NCBI GenBank assembly: GCA_017889745.1
Contig: JAGGAG010000005.1
Span: forward strand, 1 to 30,291
Direction: 5' to 3'
DNA from: Gemmatimonadota bacterium
Lineage (GTDB): Bacteria; Gemmatimonadota; Gemmatimonadetes; Gemmatimonadales; GWC2-71-9
Length of the DNA stretch: 30,291 nt
The notes below the pieces were generated by a model. It saw only the letters and a list, made by a program, of their open reading frames with translations, searched no databases and was not told the origin of the DNA. Made by a program: the position numbers and the translations under genes. Positions 7,728 to 16,184 of this stretch are shown here, piece by piece (position 1 is the first letter of the stretch; every line of letters begins with the position of its first letter).

Positions 7728-9281
7728 ATGACTGACGTTGCGGCTCGTCCATCACCGGTGGGCACCACCGGCTTCGCGTCTCGTGCGGCGCCAGCCGCGC
7801 CGCGCCGGACGGCCACGGTCGTCGGCGCCGGCATCGGCGGCCTCGCCACCGCAGTGCGCCTGGCCCATGCCGGCTGGGCGGTCACGGTCCTGGAACAGCA
7901 CCACCAGCCGGGCGGCCGCGCCGGCCGGTGGGAGTCGGAGGGATTCACGTTCGATACCGGTCCCTCGCTCGTGATGATGACCGAGTACTGGCAGAAGCTC
8001 TTCCGCGATGTCGGCCGGAGGCTGGAGGACTACCTCACCCTGGTGCAGGTCGACCCCTGCTATCGCATTCACTTTCCCGATGGCACCAGCCACGATCGCA
8101 GCAGCGTCCTCAATCGCCTCATCGAGGAGTGCGAGATCCTCGAGCCGGGATGTGGTCCCCCGCTCCTGGCGTACCTCGCGCGAACCGGCCGGATGTACCG
8201 TGATGGGCTAGCGTTCATCGGGCGCAACGTGCACCGGCCCATTTCGATGCTGGACCTGGCCAACGTCGGCATCCTCACGAGCGGAGCGCTCGGCGACCTC
8301 CAGAAGATGGTCGGCAGGTACTTCAAGGACGAGCGAATGCAGCAGTCGCTCAGCTTCCAGACGCTGTACCTCGGCCTCTCGCCGTACGAATCGCTCGCCA
8401 TCTACTCCCTGCTGCCGTACGTGGAGATCGCGGGGGGCATCTTCTATCCGATGGGCGGCATGTTCCAGCTGGCGCTCGCGCTGGAGCGCCTGGCGCGGGA
8501 ACTGGGCGTCACCTTCCGCTATGGCGCTCGGGTGCGGCGCTTCGAGACGAGCGGGGACAAGGTGTGCTCCACGCTCCTCGCCGACGGCACCCGGGTCGTG
8601 GCCGACCTCGTCGTGGCCAACGCCGACCTGCCCTACGCCTACGACGAATTGCTGCAGGCACCCTATCCTGGTATCGAGCAGAAGCGCTTCAGCTGCTCGG
8701 TGGTGCTCATGTACATCGGCACCGATCGCACCTGGCCCCACCTGCAGCACCACAACTTCGTCGTCGGCCGTGACATGAAGGCTGGCTGCGACGACCTCTT
8801 CGTCCGGCACCGCATGCCGGCGGACCCGCCGTTCTACGTCGTGGCGGCGTCGCGAACCGACCCGAGCCAGGCGCCGCCTGGCGGCGAGAGCCTCTTCGTG
8901 CTGGTGCTGGCACCCAGCCAGCCGGAGGACCGGTCCCGGTGGGTCGACTGGAGCGTGGAGGGGCCGCGCGTTGAGCAGCAGACATTCGACCGCATGGAGA
9001 CGACACTCGGCATGACGGGGCTCCGGGAGCACATCGTCACGCGACGGCTGGTGACACCGGAGGACTTTCGCATGCAGTACGGCAACAAGCGCGGCGAGGC
9101 ATTCGGGCTGTCGCACAATTTCATGCAGATCGGATACTTCCGTCCGCACAACCGGCACGCCACGCTCAAGAACCTGTTCTTCGTTGGCCAGAGCACCCAT
9201 CCGGGCTGCGGGTTGCCGATGGTGCTGATCTCCGCCGAGTGCGTCGCCGAGCGGATCCGCGAGGAGGTCCCGCAGCCATGA
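7728..9281 (+). CDS. crtI: Phytoene desaturase (CrtI-type carotenoid desaturase)
   Basis: A 517-residue FAD-dependent desaturase that introduces double bonds into phytoene (or a C30 equivalent) at the membrane surface. The N-terminal dinucleotide fold has the GxGxxG glycines G33, G35 and G38, followed by the substrate-side signature GFTFDTGPSLVM. The C-terminus has the CrtI signature FVGQSTHPGCGLPMVLISAE. Length is normal for CrtI. The ATG at 7728 has GAGG at 7711-7714, rather far away. Its stop overlaps crtB as ATGA. The number of desaturation steps and whether the substrate is C40 or C30 cannot be read from sequence. It is the first biosynthetic gene behind the CarH-type regulator and is probably derepressed by light. 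Confidence 0.93.
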   Translation: MTDVAARPSPVGTTGFASRAAPAAPRRTATVVGAGIGGLATAVRLAHAGWAVTVLEQHHQPGGRAGRWESEGFTFDTGPSLVMMTEYWQKLFRDVGRRLEDYLTLVQVDPCYRIHFPDGTSHDRSSVLNRLIEECEILEPGCGPPLLAYLARTGRMYRDGLAFIGRNVHRPISMLDLANVGILTSGALGDLQKMVGRYFKDERMQQSLSFQTLYLGLSPYESLAIYSLLPYVEIAGGIFYPMGGMFQLALALERLARELGVTFRYGARVRRFETSGDKVCSTLLADGTRVVADLVVANADLPYAYDELLQAPYPGIEQKRFSCSVVLMYIGTDRTWPHLQHHNFVVGRDMKAGCDDLFVRHRMPADPPFYVVAASRTDPSQAPPGGESLFVLVLAPSQPEDRSRWVDWSVEGPRVEQQTFDRMETTLGMTGLREHIVTRRLVTPEDFRMQYGNKRGEAFGLSHNFMQIGYFRPHNRHATLKNLFFVGQSTHPGCGLPMVLISAECVAERIREEVPQP

Positions 9282-10177
9282 ACGCCGCGCTGCACCGGAG
9301 CTACCGGCAGGCGGAGCATGTCACCGCCGCCTGGGCGAAGAGCTTCCATTTCGCGAGCCGCTTCCTGCCGGTGGAGAAGCAACGCGCCATCTTTGCGCTG
9401 TACGATTACTGCCGGCATGCCGACAACCTGGTCGATGCGCGCGGCGACCGGCCGGTGGCACTCGTGCGCCAGGACCTGGCCGAGCTCGCTCTCGAGGTCA
9501 AGTCGATCCACGGCGGTGCGGCGCCAGGCAGCGAGCGCTGGCTGGCGCTGGCGGACACCCTGCACCGGCATGACGTGCCGCTGGCGCCGCTGCTGGAGCT
9601 GCTCGATGGCGTGGCCATGGACCTGGAGCGGGTGGAGATGCCGGACTTCAGCCGGTTGCACCAGTACTGCCGTTACGTCGCCGGCGGTGTCGGTCTCATG
9701 CTCGGTCCGGTGCTGGGCGCGGCGCCGGGGAGCTTCCGCGAGGCAGGCATGCGGCTCGGCATTGCCATGCAACTCACCAACGTCCTGCGTGATGTGGGCG
9801 AGGACCTCGACAACGACCGGGTGTACCTCCCGGCCGACGAACTGGCGAGCTTCGGCCTGTCACGCGCCACGCTCGAGACGCGGCGCGTGACCCCGGCGTT
9901 CCGCCATTTCATGCGGTCGCAGGTCGCGCGCGCGCGCCGCTACTTCGAGGATGGCGGCCGGGTTGTGGCCCTGTTTCCCAACGACGGCAGCCGGCTCACG
10001 GTGCGGCTGCTGCAGCGGACCTACGGCGGGATACTGGACGCCATCGAACGCATCGACTACGACGTCTTTCGTGCGCGTGCGTACGTCTCGACCCCGCGGA
10101 AGCTCATGGTGCTGGGCCGCGCCATGTGGTCGGAGCGGCGCTGGAGCGTGTCGCACCCGTCCGAGCGATCTGTGTGA
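9278..10177 (+). CDS. crtB: Phytoene/squalene synthase family protein (phytoene synthase)
   Basis: A 299-residue all-helical prenyl-condensing enzyme that joins two geranylgeranyl diphosphates head to head to phytoene. The two Asp-rich Mg-diphosphate motifs are present: D49-NLV-D53 in DYCRHADNLVD, and D172-VGE-D176 in QLTNVLRDVGEDLDNDR followed by VYLP. The ATG at 9278 overlaps the crtI stop (ATGA) and has a strong GAGGAGG at 9261-9267. The frame is open upstream to 9239, but that part lies within crtI and is unlikely to be used. Pairing with crtI makes phytoene synthase the likely role; dehydrosqualene or squalene synthesis in the same family cannot be excluded. The stop overlaps the next gene as GTGA. 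Confidence 0.92.
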   Translation: MNAALHRSYRQAEHVTAAWAKSFHFASRFLPVEKQRAIFALYDYCRHADNLVDARGDRPVALVRQDLAELALEVKSIHGGAAPGSERWLALADTLHRHDVPLAPLLELLDGVAMDLERVEMPDFSRLHQYCRYVAGGVGLMLGPVLGAAPGSFREAGMRLGIAMQLTNVLRDVGEDLDNDRVYLPADELASFGLSRATLETRRVTPAFRHFMRSQVARARRYFEDGGRVVALFPNDGSRLTVRLLQRTYGGILDAIERIDYDVFRARAYVSTPRKLMVLGRAMWSERRWSVSHPSERSV

Positions 10178-10953
10178 GTCGCTCGACCAGGGTACCGCCC
10201 GACTGCCAGGCGCCCAGCCCGCTCGCGGTCTGGGCGTTTGCGCGCTACTTCCGCGGGCTGTTCCGCCGGCACTTTGCGTCGGTGCGGTGGGCGGCGCAGG
10301 AGGAGCCGTCGGGATGGGATCGCGCCGTGCCGGTGCTCTTCGTGTCGAACCATACCAACTGGTGGGACGGGTTCTTCTCGTTCATCCTCACGCAGGAGTT
10401 CGGGCTTACCTGTCACGTGCTCATGGAAGCCGTGAACCTCGACCGGTATCCCGCCTTCAGGCGCATCGGGACGCTGCCGGTGCGACGCGACAGCCTGATG
10501 GGCGCCTGGGAGGACCTGCACGCCGCAGATCGCGCGCTGCGGCCAGGGGCCGCGCTCTGGATATACCCGCAGGGCAGGAGGCGCCCCGCCGGTGAAGTGC
10601 CCGCGCGGCTCGAGCGCGGGGCGGCGCATCTCGCCGTGCGTCATGCCGGCCCGCTGCGGATCTGTCCGGTCGCGTTTCGCTATCCGTTCGTGAGCGAGCA
10701 GCTTCCGGAGGCGCTGGCGCTGGTGGGGAGCTCGTGGCTCCACGAGGGAGGGGATGACCGCAGGGTGCTGACGGAGCGGATCGGCGCGGCGCTCCGCGAC
10801 ACCGTGGACGCGCTCGATGCAAGGCTCGCCGCGGAAGCGCTCGACGGATTTCGGGTGCTCGTGCCCGGCCGGCTCTCCGTGAACAAGCGCATGGATCGCG
10901 TGCGCCATTCACTGGGCCTGCTGCGCGGGCCCTTCGAGGCGCGCAATGGATAG
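10174..10953 (+). CDS. PlsC-like 1-acyl-glycerophosphate acyltransferase family protein
   Basis: A 259-residue LPLAT-family acyltransferase. The catalytic HX4D motif is H60-TNWW-D65 in SNHTNWWDGFF, and the acceptor-phosphate motif is a variant, YPQGRRRP, in place of FPEGTRS. A further conserved stretch is PVAFRYPF. PlsC enzymes acylate lysophosphatidic acid, but relatives acylate other lipids or glycosides. Overlap with crtB (GTG at 10174 in GTGA) places it in the carotenoid operon, so acylation of a carotenoid or carotenoid glycoside is a reasonable guess, not shown. An in-frame GTG at 10126 inside crtB would add 16 residues; I prefer the coupled start. No obvious membrane segment is seen; it probably sits on the inner face of the membrane. 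Confidence 0.85.
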   Translation: MSRSTRVPPDCQAPSPLAVWAFARYFRGLFRRHFASVRWAAQEEPSGWDRAVPVLFVSNHTNWWDGFFSFILTQEFGLTCHVLMEAVNLDRYPAFRRIGTLPVRRDSLMGAWEDLHAADRALRPGAALWIYPQGRRRPAGEVPARLERGAAHLAVRHAGPLRICPVAFRYPFVSEQLPEALALVGSSWLHEGGDDRRVLTERIGAALRDTVDALDARLAAEALDGFRVLVPGRLSVNKRMDRVRHSLGLLRGPFEARNG

Positions 10954-11395
10954 CTACCAGCTCTGGAGGACGCTGCATGTCACGTCGGCGGTGCTGCTCG
11001 TGGGCAACGTGACCGTGACGGGCTTCTGGGCGTACTTTCTCTACCGGCGGCGGCGCGAGGTCGGGTTCCGCACGATCGCCCGTGGCATCCTGCTGACCGA
11101 CGTGATCTTCACGCTGGTGGGTGGGACCGGCCTGACCGTCACCGGCATCCTCATGATACGGGCCCACCAGACTTCCATCCTCGACACCCCATGGCTCGAG
11201 CGCGGCGTGGTGCTGCTCGCGGCCAGCACCCTGGTGTGGCTGGTGTCACTGCTGCCCGATCAGCTCCGGATGGAGCGCCTCGATCAGTCCGACGATCGCG
11301 GCATGCGCCGGCTCTTCACCCGCTGGAGCGTCGTCGGATGGGCATCCACGGTCCTTCTCTTCATCGCCCTGTGGTCGATGGTCATGAAGCGATAG
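10946..11395 (+). CDS. DUF2269-like integral membrane protein
   Basis: A 149-residue protein with four predicted membrane spans (about 8-30, 48-70, 82-102 and 125-146). The opening LWRTLHVTSAVLLVGNVTVTG resembles DUF2269/predicted integral membrane proteins, whose function is unknown. The histidine in the first span (H11) is conserved in such families and raises the possibility of haem or metal binding, which I cannot show. The ATG at 10946 overlaps the acyltransferase stop by 8 nt and has GAGG at 10936-10939, so it is the last gene of the carotenoid operon. Its 3' end overlaps a lipoprotein gene on the other strand by 112 bp. Confidence 0.75.
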   Translation: MDSYQLWRTLHVTSAVLLVGNVTVTGFWAYFLYRRRREVGFRTIARGILLTDVIFTLVGGTGLTVTGILMIRAHQTSILDTPWLERGVVLLAASTLVWLVSLLPDQLRMERLDQSDDRGMRRLFTRWSVVGWASTVLLFIALWSMVMKR

Positions 11396-11910
11396 TGGGG
11401 GCGGGTGCTCGCCGCGCGGATGATCCGCGTGCGCGGGTCGGCGTCGTCGCTGTCGTCCGGGCCGTCCGCCGACGTCGCGTTCCAGATGTCCGCCATGAGC
11501 TGCCAGCCCTCGTCGCCCAGCGCAAAGCACATCACGTACTTTCCCGAATCGGCGGCCGCGTCGTCGGTCGGTGCCATGTGATACGTCCCGATCACGTAAC
11601 CGTCCCGCTCATGCGCCACCACCCGGAGGGTATCCAGCGTGAGGCCGCGCTCGAGCCCGTCCTCCCAGAAGCCCATGATCGAGTCCCGGCCCGCAACGAT
11701 GCCCCCGTCCGGCGGCAGGAGGAGCGCCTCTTCGCCATAGAGCGCGGCGAGCTCGTTCGCGTCCCCCTGGTTCGAGGCTTCCTCGTACACCTTCACCAGC
11801 TCGGCCAGTTCCCGTCGCGCATTCGCGGCGTCGGGCCCCCCGGCCGGCCGGTGGCACGCGCCGGCGGCCAGAGTCGCTAGTAACACCAACCTCGCACGCG
11901 AGACTGTCAT
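11284..11910 (-). CDS. SnoaL/DUF4440-like (NTF2 fold) putative lipoprotein
   Basis: A 208-residue protein. A basic, hydrophobic leader (RARLVLLATLAAGAC) ends at C19 in a weak lipobox, suggesting a lipid-anchored periplasmic protein. Residues about 30-145 look like an NTF2-like/DUF4440 domain: a helix LAELVKVYEEASNQGDANELAALY, then EEALLLPPDG, GRDSIMGFWEDGL, and a final strand GWQLMADIWN. Such domains form small cone-shaped barrels with varied or no enzymatic activity. I start at the ATG at 11910 because it opens the leader; the open frame to 11979 would run onto the HNH start. The last 55 or so residues are basic and lie antisense to the DUF2269-like gene, so the tail may be non-conserved read-through. 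Specific function unknown. Confidence 0.72.
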   Translation of the reverse strand: MTVSRARLVLLATLAAGACHRPAGGPDAANARRELAELVKVYEEASNQGDANELAALYGEEALLLPPDGGIVAGRDSIMGFWEDGLERGLTLDTLRVVAHERDGYVIGTYHMAPTDDAAADSGKYVMCFALGDEGWQLMADIWNATSADGPDDSDDADPRTRIIRAASTRPHYRFMTIDHRAMKRRTVDAHPTTLQRVKSRRMPRSSD

Positions 11911-11948
11911 TCTGGCCGCTCTCTGGGTAGCTTCATTGACGTTGGAGT

Positions 11949-11971
11949 GGCAGGGCCATTGGGACCCTGCC
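11949..11971. other. Stem-loop in the divergent lipoprotein/HNH intergenic region
   Basis: Perfect 7-bp arms, GGCAGGG at 11949-11955 and CCCTGCC at 11965-11971, around a 9-nt loop. It ends 7 nt before the HNH ATG and 39 bp upstream of the lipoprotein start on the other strand. It could be an operator or a 5' UTR hairpin affecting HNH translation; no T-run follows, so it is not a typical terminator. Confidence 0.4.
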
Positions 11972-11978
11972 GGAAACA

Positions 11979-12401
11979 ATGCCTAAACAACCTGTAGTAA
12001 AGGATTCTGTGGCTCGTCGTCCTCGCCGGCGCTCATCTGCCGGAACTGCCCCCGTGTTTCACCGCTCGGCCGGGCGCAGCATGCAATCGCATCGTGAGTG
12101 GCTTCTCTCGCAGCACGGTTCGGTGTGCGCCTATTGCGGCATCGAAACCCCGCCCGAACTCATCACCCTGGATCACGTGCGTCCCCGCCGCGGCCAGACG
12201 GCCTACGACCGTCCGGACAATCTGGTCCTCGCCTGCCGCGAGTGCAACGCGGCGAAGGCCGATACGCCGTTCATGGCGTTTCTCCTGGCCAAGCGAAGCC
12301 GCGGCGTCTTCCTGCTGCACTACGGTGATCACCTCTCCGAGCCGCTCAAGGATGTCGCCCGTCAGGCGTCCGAGCGGCCGATCCTGGAGAAGGACCGATA
12401 G
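11979..12401 (+). CDS. HNH endonuclease family protein
   Basis: A 140-residue small HNH protein. The zinc-finger form of the motif is complete: C50-AY-C53, then L-D65-H66-VRPR, then NLVLACRECN with C86 and C89. This matches stand-alone HNH proteins of the McrA/Cas9-HNH superfamily that nick or cut DNA with a beta-beta-metal fold. The N-terminal 35 residues are basic and low in complexity and could bind DNA or be an over-extended start; later in-frame starts exist (for example M35 in GRSMQSHREWLL). No partner methylase, integrase or phage gene is nearby, so a restriction or homing role is not supported. Similar single-gene HNH proteins are common in high-GC bacteria, function undefined. It ends before a terminator shared with kgd. 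Confidence 0.85.
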   Translation: MPKQPVVKDSVARRPRRRSSAGTAPVFHRSAGRSMQSHREWLLSQHGSVCAYCGIETPPELITLDHVRPRRGQTAYDRPDNLVLACRECNAAKADTPFMAFLLAKRSRGVFLLHYGDHLSEPLKDVARQASERPILEKDR

Positions 12402-12433
12402 GCCAACGCGCGGTGCCGGCCTGTTGAAATGCA

Positions 12434-12462
12434 AAAGGGCGATCCCGACGGGACCGCCCTTT
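12434..12462. terminator. Bidirectional intrinsic terminator between HNH gene and kgd
   Basis: Arms AAAGGGCG (12434-12441) and CGCCCTTT (12455-12462) pair perfectly, and inner TCCC/GGGA bases extend the stem after one mismatch. On the minus strand the stem is followed by TTTTGCATTTC, and on the plus strand by CTTGTCGT. It lies 22 nt past the kgd stop and 32 nt past the HNH stop. The rest of the 12402-12484 gap shows nothing else. Confidence 0.85.
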
Positions 12463-12484
12463 CTTGTCGTGCAAGCCAGGCGCG

Positions 12485-15400
12485 TCACGCGCCTCGCGAC
12501 GAAAGCGCCTCGGTGACGATCCGGCTCTGCTCGAGTGCGTGGGCGGCAGGATACCCCTCGGCCGGGCTCGCGCGGTCGGGTCGGCCCACGTAGACCAGCG
12601 CTGCTCCCGGCGGGAGTACCTCGCGCAACTTGGGCTCGAGATATGTCCAGGCACCCATGTTCCGCGGCTCTTCCTGCGCCCAGACCAGCTCCCTGATCTT
12701 CGGGTATCGCGCCAGCGTCTCCCGGATTTCGTTCCACGGGAAGGAGTAGAGCTGTTCCACCCGCACCAGCGCGTGCGGCGCGGGCTGCTGCTTCGCCGCC
12801 TCCGCCAGGATGTCGTAGTAGACCTTGCCAGTGCAGAAGACGACACGCGTCACCTGGTCCCGGCGGCCCTCCACCGCGGCGTCGTCGATCACCGGCTGCC
12901 ACCGTCCCTCCGCGAGGTCCGCGAGCGTCGAGGTGGCGAGCGGGTGCCGAAGCAGGCTCTTCGGCGTCATGACGACGAGCGGGCGCTGCCGCGTGCGCTT
13001 CGCCTGCCGGCGGAGCAGGTGGAAGTACTGTGCAGGTGTCGTGGCGTTCGCCACGCGCATGTTGCCCTCGGCACAGGCTTGCAGGAAACGCTCCAGCCGT
13101 GCGCTCGAGTGCTCGGGTCCCTGGCCCTCGTAGCCATGCGGCAGCAGCAGCGTGAGCCGCGTCGTGAGGCCCCACTTCGAGAGTCCCGACGAGAGGAACT
13201 GGTCGACCACCACCTGCGCGCCGTTGATGAAGTCGCCGAACTGTGCCTCCCAGAGCACCAATGCATCAGGCGCGGCGGCACTGTACCCGTATTCGAAACC
13301 CAGTGTCGCAAGCTCCGAGAGCGGGCTGTTGTGCAGCTCGAAAGGTGCCATCGAGCCGGGCAGCCTCTGCAACGGGCACCAGGTGGCGCCATTGTTCACG
13401 TCGTGCAGCACCAACTGTCGCTGGCTGAAGGTTCCCCGCTCCACGTCCTGCCCGGTGAAGCGGAGCGACACACCCTCCGTGAGCAGGCTGGCCAGGGCGA
13501 GCGCCTCGGCGTGGGCCCAGTCGATGCCCCCGTCGGGTCCCAGCGCAGGACGCCTGCGCTCGAGCTGCCTGGCGAGCTTCGGGTTCACCGCAAAATCCGC
13601 CGGCCAGCTCAGGAGCTGGTCGTTCAGCGCCGTGAGCAGCTCGGGGGCGACGCGAGTGTCCACCTCTTGGCCCGCTACCACCTGCTTCCGCGTCTCCGGT
13701 GTCGTGCTCCTCCCGGTACTGGCCTTGAACGCCTGCTGGACCTCGACCAGTCGCTGGTAGGCGGACGCCGCGAGCGTGTCGGCCTCGTCGCTGCTCAGCA
13801 CACCTTCGGCCACCAGCTGGCCGGCGTACTTCTCGCGCACCGTCGGCAATGCCTTGATGCGGTTGTACATGACCGGCTGCGTGTAGCTCGGCTCGTCGCT
13901 CTCGTTATGCCCGTGCCGCCGGTAACCCAGCAGGTCGATGAGGACGTCGCGCTGGAACTTCTGCCGGTACGCCATCGCCAGCCGGATCGCGCTCAGGCAG
14001 TTCTCCGGATCGTCCGCATTGACGTGGATGATGGGTACGTCGAATCCCTTCGCGAGATCGGAAGCGTAGCGGGTGGATCGCGCGTCCACGGCGTCGGTGG
14101 TGAAACCGATCTGGTTGTTTGTGATGAGATGAATGGTGCCGCCGGTGGCGTAACCCGACAGCGCGCCAAGGTTGAGCGTCTCGGCCACGACGCCCTGGCC
14201 CGCGAACGCGGCGTCACCGTGAATGACCACGGGCAATGCCGCCGACGCATCATGGTGCGCATCGCGTCCGCGTCGCTGGGTCTGCTCCGCGCGCGCCCGC
14301 CCGTCCACCACCGGGCCCACGAACTCCAGGTGACTCGGGTTCGGCACCAGCGTCACGGTGATCGCGCGGCCGCTCGGCGTGAGGTAGGCGCCCTCGGCGC
14401 CGTGATGGTACTTCACGTCGCCCGTGCCGCCTTCCGGCGTCAGCAACCCGGCTTCGACGTGGCGGCCACCCTCGAACTCGGCGAAGATCGTGTCGTACGG
14501 GCGCCCGACCGTGTGCGCCAGCACGTTGAGCCGGCCGCGGTGCGCCATGCCGATCACCACCTCCCGCGAGCCCTGCTCGTCGGCCGCCATTTCGATGATG
14601 GCATCGAGCATCGGCACCAGCATGTCGACGCCCTCGATCGAGAAGCGCTTCTGGCCCAGGTAGGCCTTGTGCAGGAACCGCTCGAGCGCCTCGACCTGGA
14701 TCAGCCGCTCGAGCAGGCGCTTCCGCCGCTCAGCCGGCAGTGCGGCAGACACCGCGCCGGACTCGATCTGCTCGCGGAGCCACACGCGCTCCTCGTGACT
14801 CGCGATGTGCTCCACCTGGTAGGCCAGCGTGCCGCAGTACGTCTCCTGCAGGCGCGGATAGGCGTCGAGCAGGGTCTCACCCGGTACCGCGACGCGAAGC
14901 ACCGCCGCCGGGATCTGCGCCATGACGTCGGGGGTGAGTCCCAGCGGCACCGGGTCGAGCGCCGGGTCGCCGATCGGCTCGCTGCCCAGCGGATCGAGGT
15001 GCGCCGCAAGGTGGCCGTGGGTCCGGAAAGCCTTGACCAGCGCCATGCCCGCCGCGACGTGAAACAGCGCCGATGGGGCGATCGGGGCGGCCGTCGCGGC
15101 CGATATCGCCGTGGACGCGGGTCCGGCGGCCATTTCGGGCCGGGCCTCGGTCACCAGTACGCCGAGTGCCCCGGCGACGTCGGCGTAGAACCCATCCGCC
15201 CCCTGCAGCAGCGTGTCCACCGTGCCGAGAAATGCCCCCGACTCGGCGCCCTGGATGATGCGGTGATCGTAGGTGCTGCTGATGGTCATCACCTTGGCGA
15301 TGCCCAGCTCCGCGACGCGCGGCGGCGCCATCGTGGCGAACTCGGGCGGGAAGGCGATCGAGCCGACCGCAATGATGCTCCCCTGACCGACCATCAGTCG

Positions 15401-16153
15401 CGGTACCGAAGCGCGTGTGCCGAGCCCACCGGGGTTGGTCAGCGACATGGTGGCGCCGGCAAAGTCGTCTGGCAGCAGCTTGTTGACGCGGGCCTTCTCC
15501 ACCAGGCCCTCGTAGGTAGCGAGAAAGCCGGCGAAGTCCATCGCTTCCGCGCCCTTGATGACCGGTACCACCAGCCCCCGGCTGCCATCCTTCCGGGTGA
15601 CGTCCACTGCGAGGCCGAGGTTGATTCCCGGTGGCGTTACCCGCACCGGCTTGCCGTCCTGCTCGGCATACGCGTGGCCCATGACGGGATGCTGCCTCGT
15701 GGCGCGCACGATGGCCCACGCGATCAGGTGCGTGAAGGAGATCTTCTCGCTCCGGCCAGCCTGCTTGAGCGCGGCGTTGAGCGACCTCCGGGCGTGCTCC
15801 AGCTGCGCCACCGGGAGCTCACGGAAGGTCGTCGCGGTCGGGACCGTGAGGCTCTCATTCATGTTCTGCACCAGTCGGGCGGCCGGGCCCTTGATGGGCA
15901 CCGCCGAGGCCGATGGACCTGGCGCAGCCGGGGCGGGTGGCGCGGCGGGTCCGGTGGCGGCCGCCACCGCCGGCTCCACGGCTGGTGTCTGCGCCGCCCG
16001 GTCCCTTCCATTCAACGTCGGCGCCTCACCGACCACGCCGCTCTCGAACAGGAGGCGCCACTCCGTGTCGACCGACGCGGGGTCGCGGAGGAATTCCTCG
16101 TACATCACCTGGGCGAAGCCGGCGTTGGCCGTCTCGAACACGTTCGGATCCAC
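12485..16153 (-). CDS. kgd: Multifunctional 2-oxoglutarate decarboxylase/dihydrolipoyl succinyltransferase (fused E2-E1)
   Basis: A 1222-residue fused enzyme of the Kgd/OdhA type. Residues 1-40 are the E1 N-terminal arm (ENAGFAQ-like, YEEFLRDPASVDTEW). An Ala-Pro-rich linker runs to about 85. Residues about 95-340 are an E2 acyltransferase core with catalytic D296-H297-R298 in STYDHRIIQGAESG. Residues about 365-1222 are the ThDP E1: GMAHRGRLNVL (H538), YHHGAEG, and the thiamine motif at G646-D647 (GDAAFAGQGV). It decarboxylates 2-oxoglutarate and makes succinyl-CoA in the TCA cycle. No lipoyl domain is present, so a lipoyl donor must come from another E2, as in Corynebacterium and Mycobacterium. 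GTG start at 16153 with AGGAGA at 16161-16166. It lies 31 nt behind glpD and is probably cotranscribed. Confidence 0.95.
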   Translation of the reverse strand: MDPNVFETANAGFAQVMYEEFLRDPASVDTEWRLLFESGVVGEAPTLNGRDRAAQTPAVEPAVAAATGPAAPPAPAAPGPSASAVPIKGPAARLVQNMNESLTVPTATTFRELPVAQLEHARRSLNAALKQAGRSEKISFTHLIAWAIVRATRQHPVMGHAYAEQDGKPVRVTPPGINLGLAVDVTRKDGSRGLVVPVIKGAEAMDFAGFLATYEGLVEKARVNKLLPDDFAGATMSLTNPGGLGTRASVPRLMVGQGSIIAVGSIAFPPEFATMAPPRVAELGIAKVMTISSTYDHRIIQGAESGAFLGTVDTLLQGADGFYADVAGALGVLVTEARPEMAAGPASTAISAATAAPIAPSALFHVAAGMALVKAFRTHGHLAAHLDPLGSEPIGDPALDPVPLGLTPDVMAQIPAAVLRVAVPGETLLDAYPRLQETYCGTLAYQVEHIASHEERVWLREQIESGAVSAALPAERRKRLLERLIQVEALERFLHKAYLGQKRFSIEGVDMLVPMLDAIIEMAADEQGSREVVIGMAHRGRLNVLAHTVGRPYDTIFAEFEGGRHVEAGLLTPEGGTGDVKYHHGAEGAYLTPSGRAITVTLVPNPSHLEFVGPVVDGRARAEQTQRRGRDAHHDASAALPVVIHGDAAFAGQGVVAETLNLGALSGYATGGTIHLITNNQIGFTTDAVDARSTRYASDLAKGFDVPIIHVNADDPENCLSAIRLAMAYRQKFQRDVLIDLLGYRRHGHNESDEPSYTQPVMYNRIKALPTVREKYAGQLVAEGVLSSDEADTLAASAYQRLVEVQQAFKASTGRSTTPETRKQVVAGQEVDTRVAPELLTALNDQLLSWPADFAVNPKLARQLERRRPALGPDGGIDWAHAEALALASLLTEGVSLRFTGQDVERGTFSQRQLVLHDVNNGATWCPLQRLPGSMAPFELHNSPLSELATLGFEYGYSAAAPDALVLWEAQFGDFINGAQVVVDQFLSSGLSKWGLTTRLTLLLPHGYEGQGPEHSSARLERFLQACAEGNMRVANATTPAQYFHLLRRQAKRTRQRPLVVMTPKSLLRHPLATSTLADLAEGRWQPVIDDAAVEGRRDQVTRVVFCTGKVYYDILAEAAKQQPAPHALVRVEQLYSFPWNEIRETLARYPKIRELVWAQEEPRNMGAWTYLEPKLREVLPPGAALVYVGRPDRASPAEGYPAAHALEQSRIVTEALSSRGA

Positions 16154-16184
16154 GGACTACTCTCCTGGTGTCATCGGCACCCGG

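Noticed and set aside
11979..12401. HNH protein as part of a defence or mobile system
   Set aside because: No methylase, integrase, recombinase or phage gene in the surrounding sequence, and neighbours are housekeeping genes.
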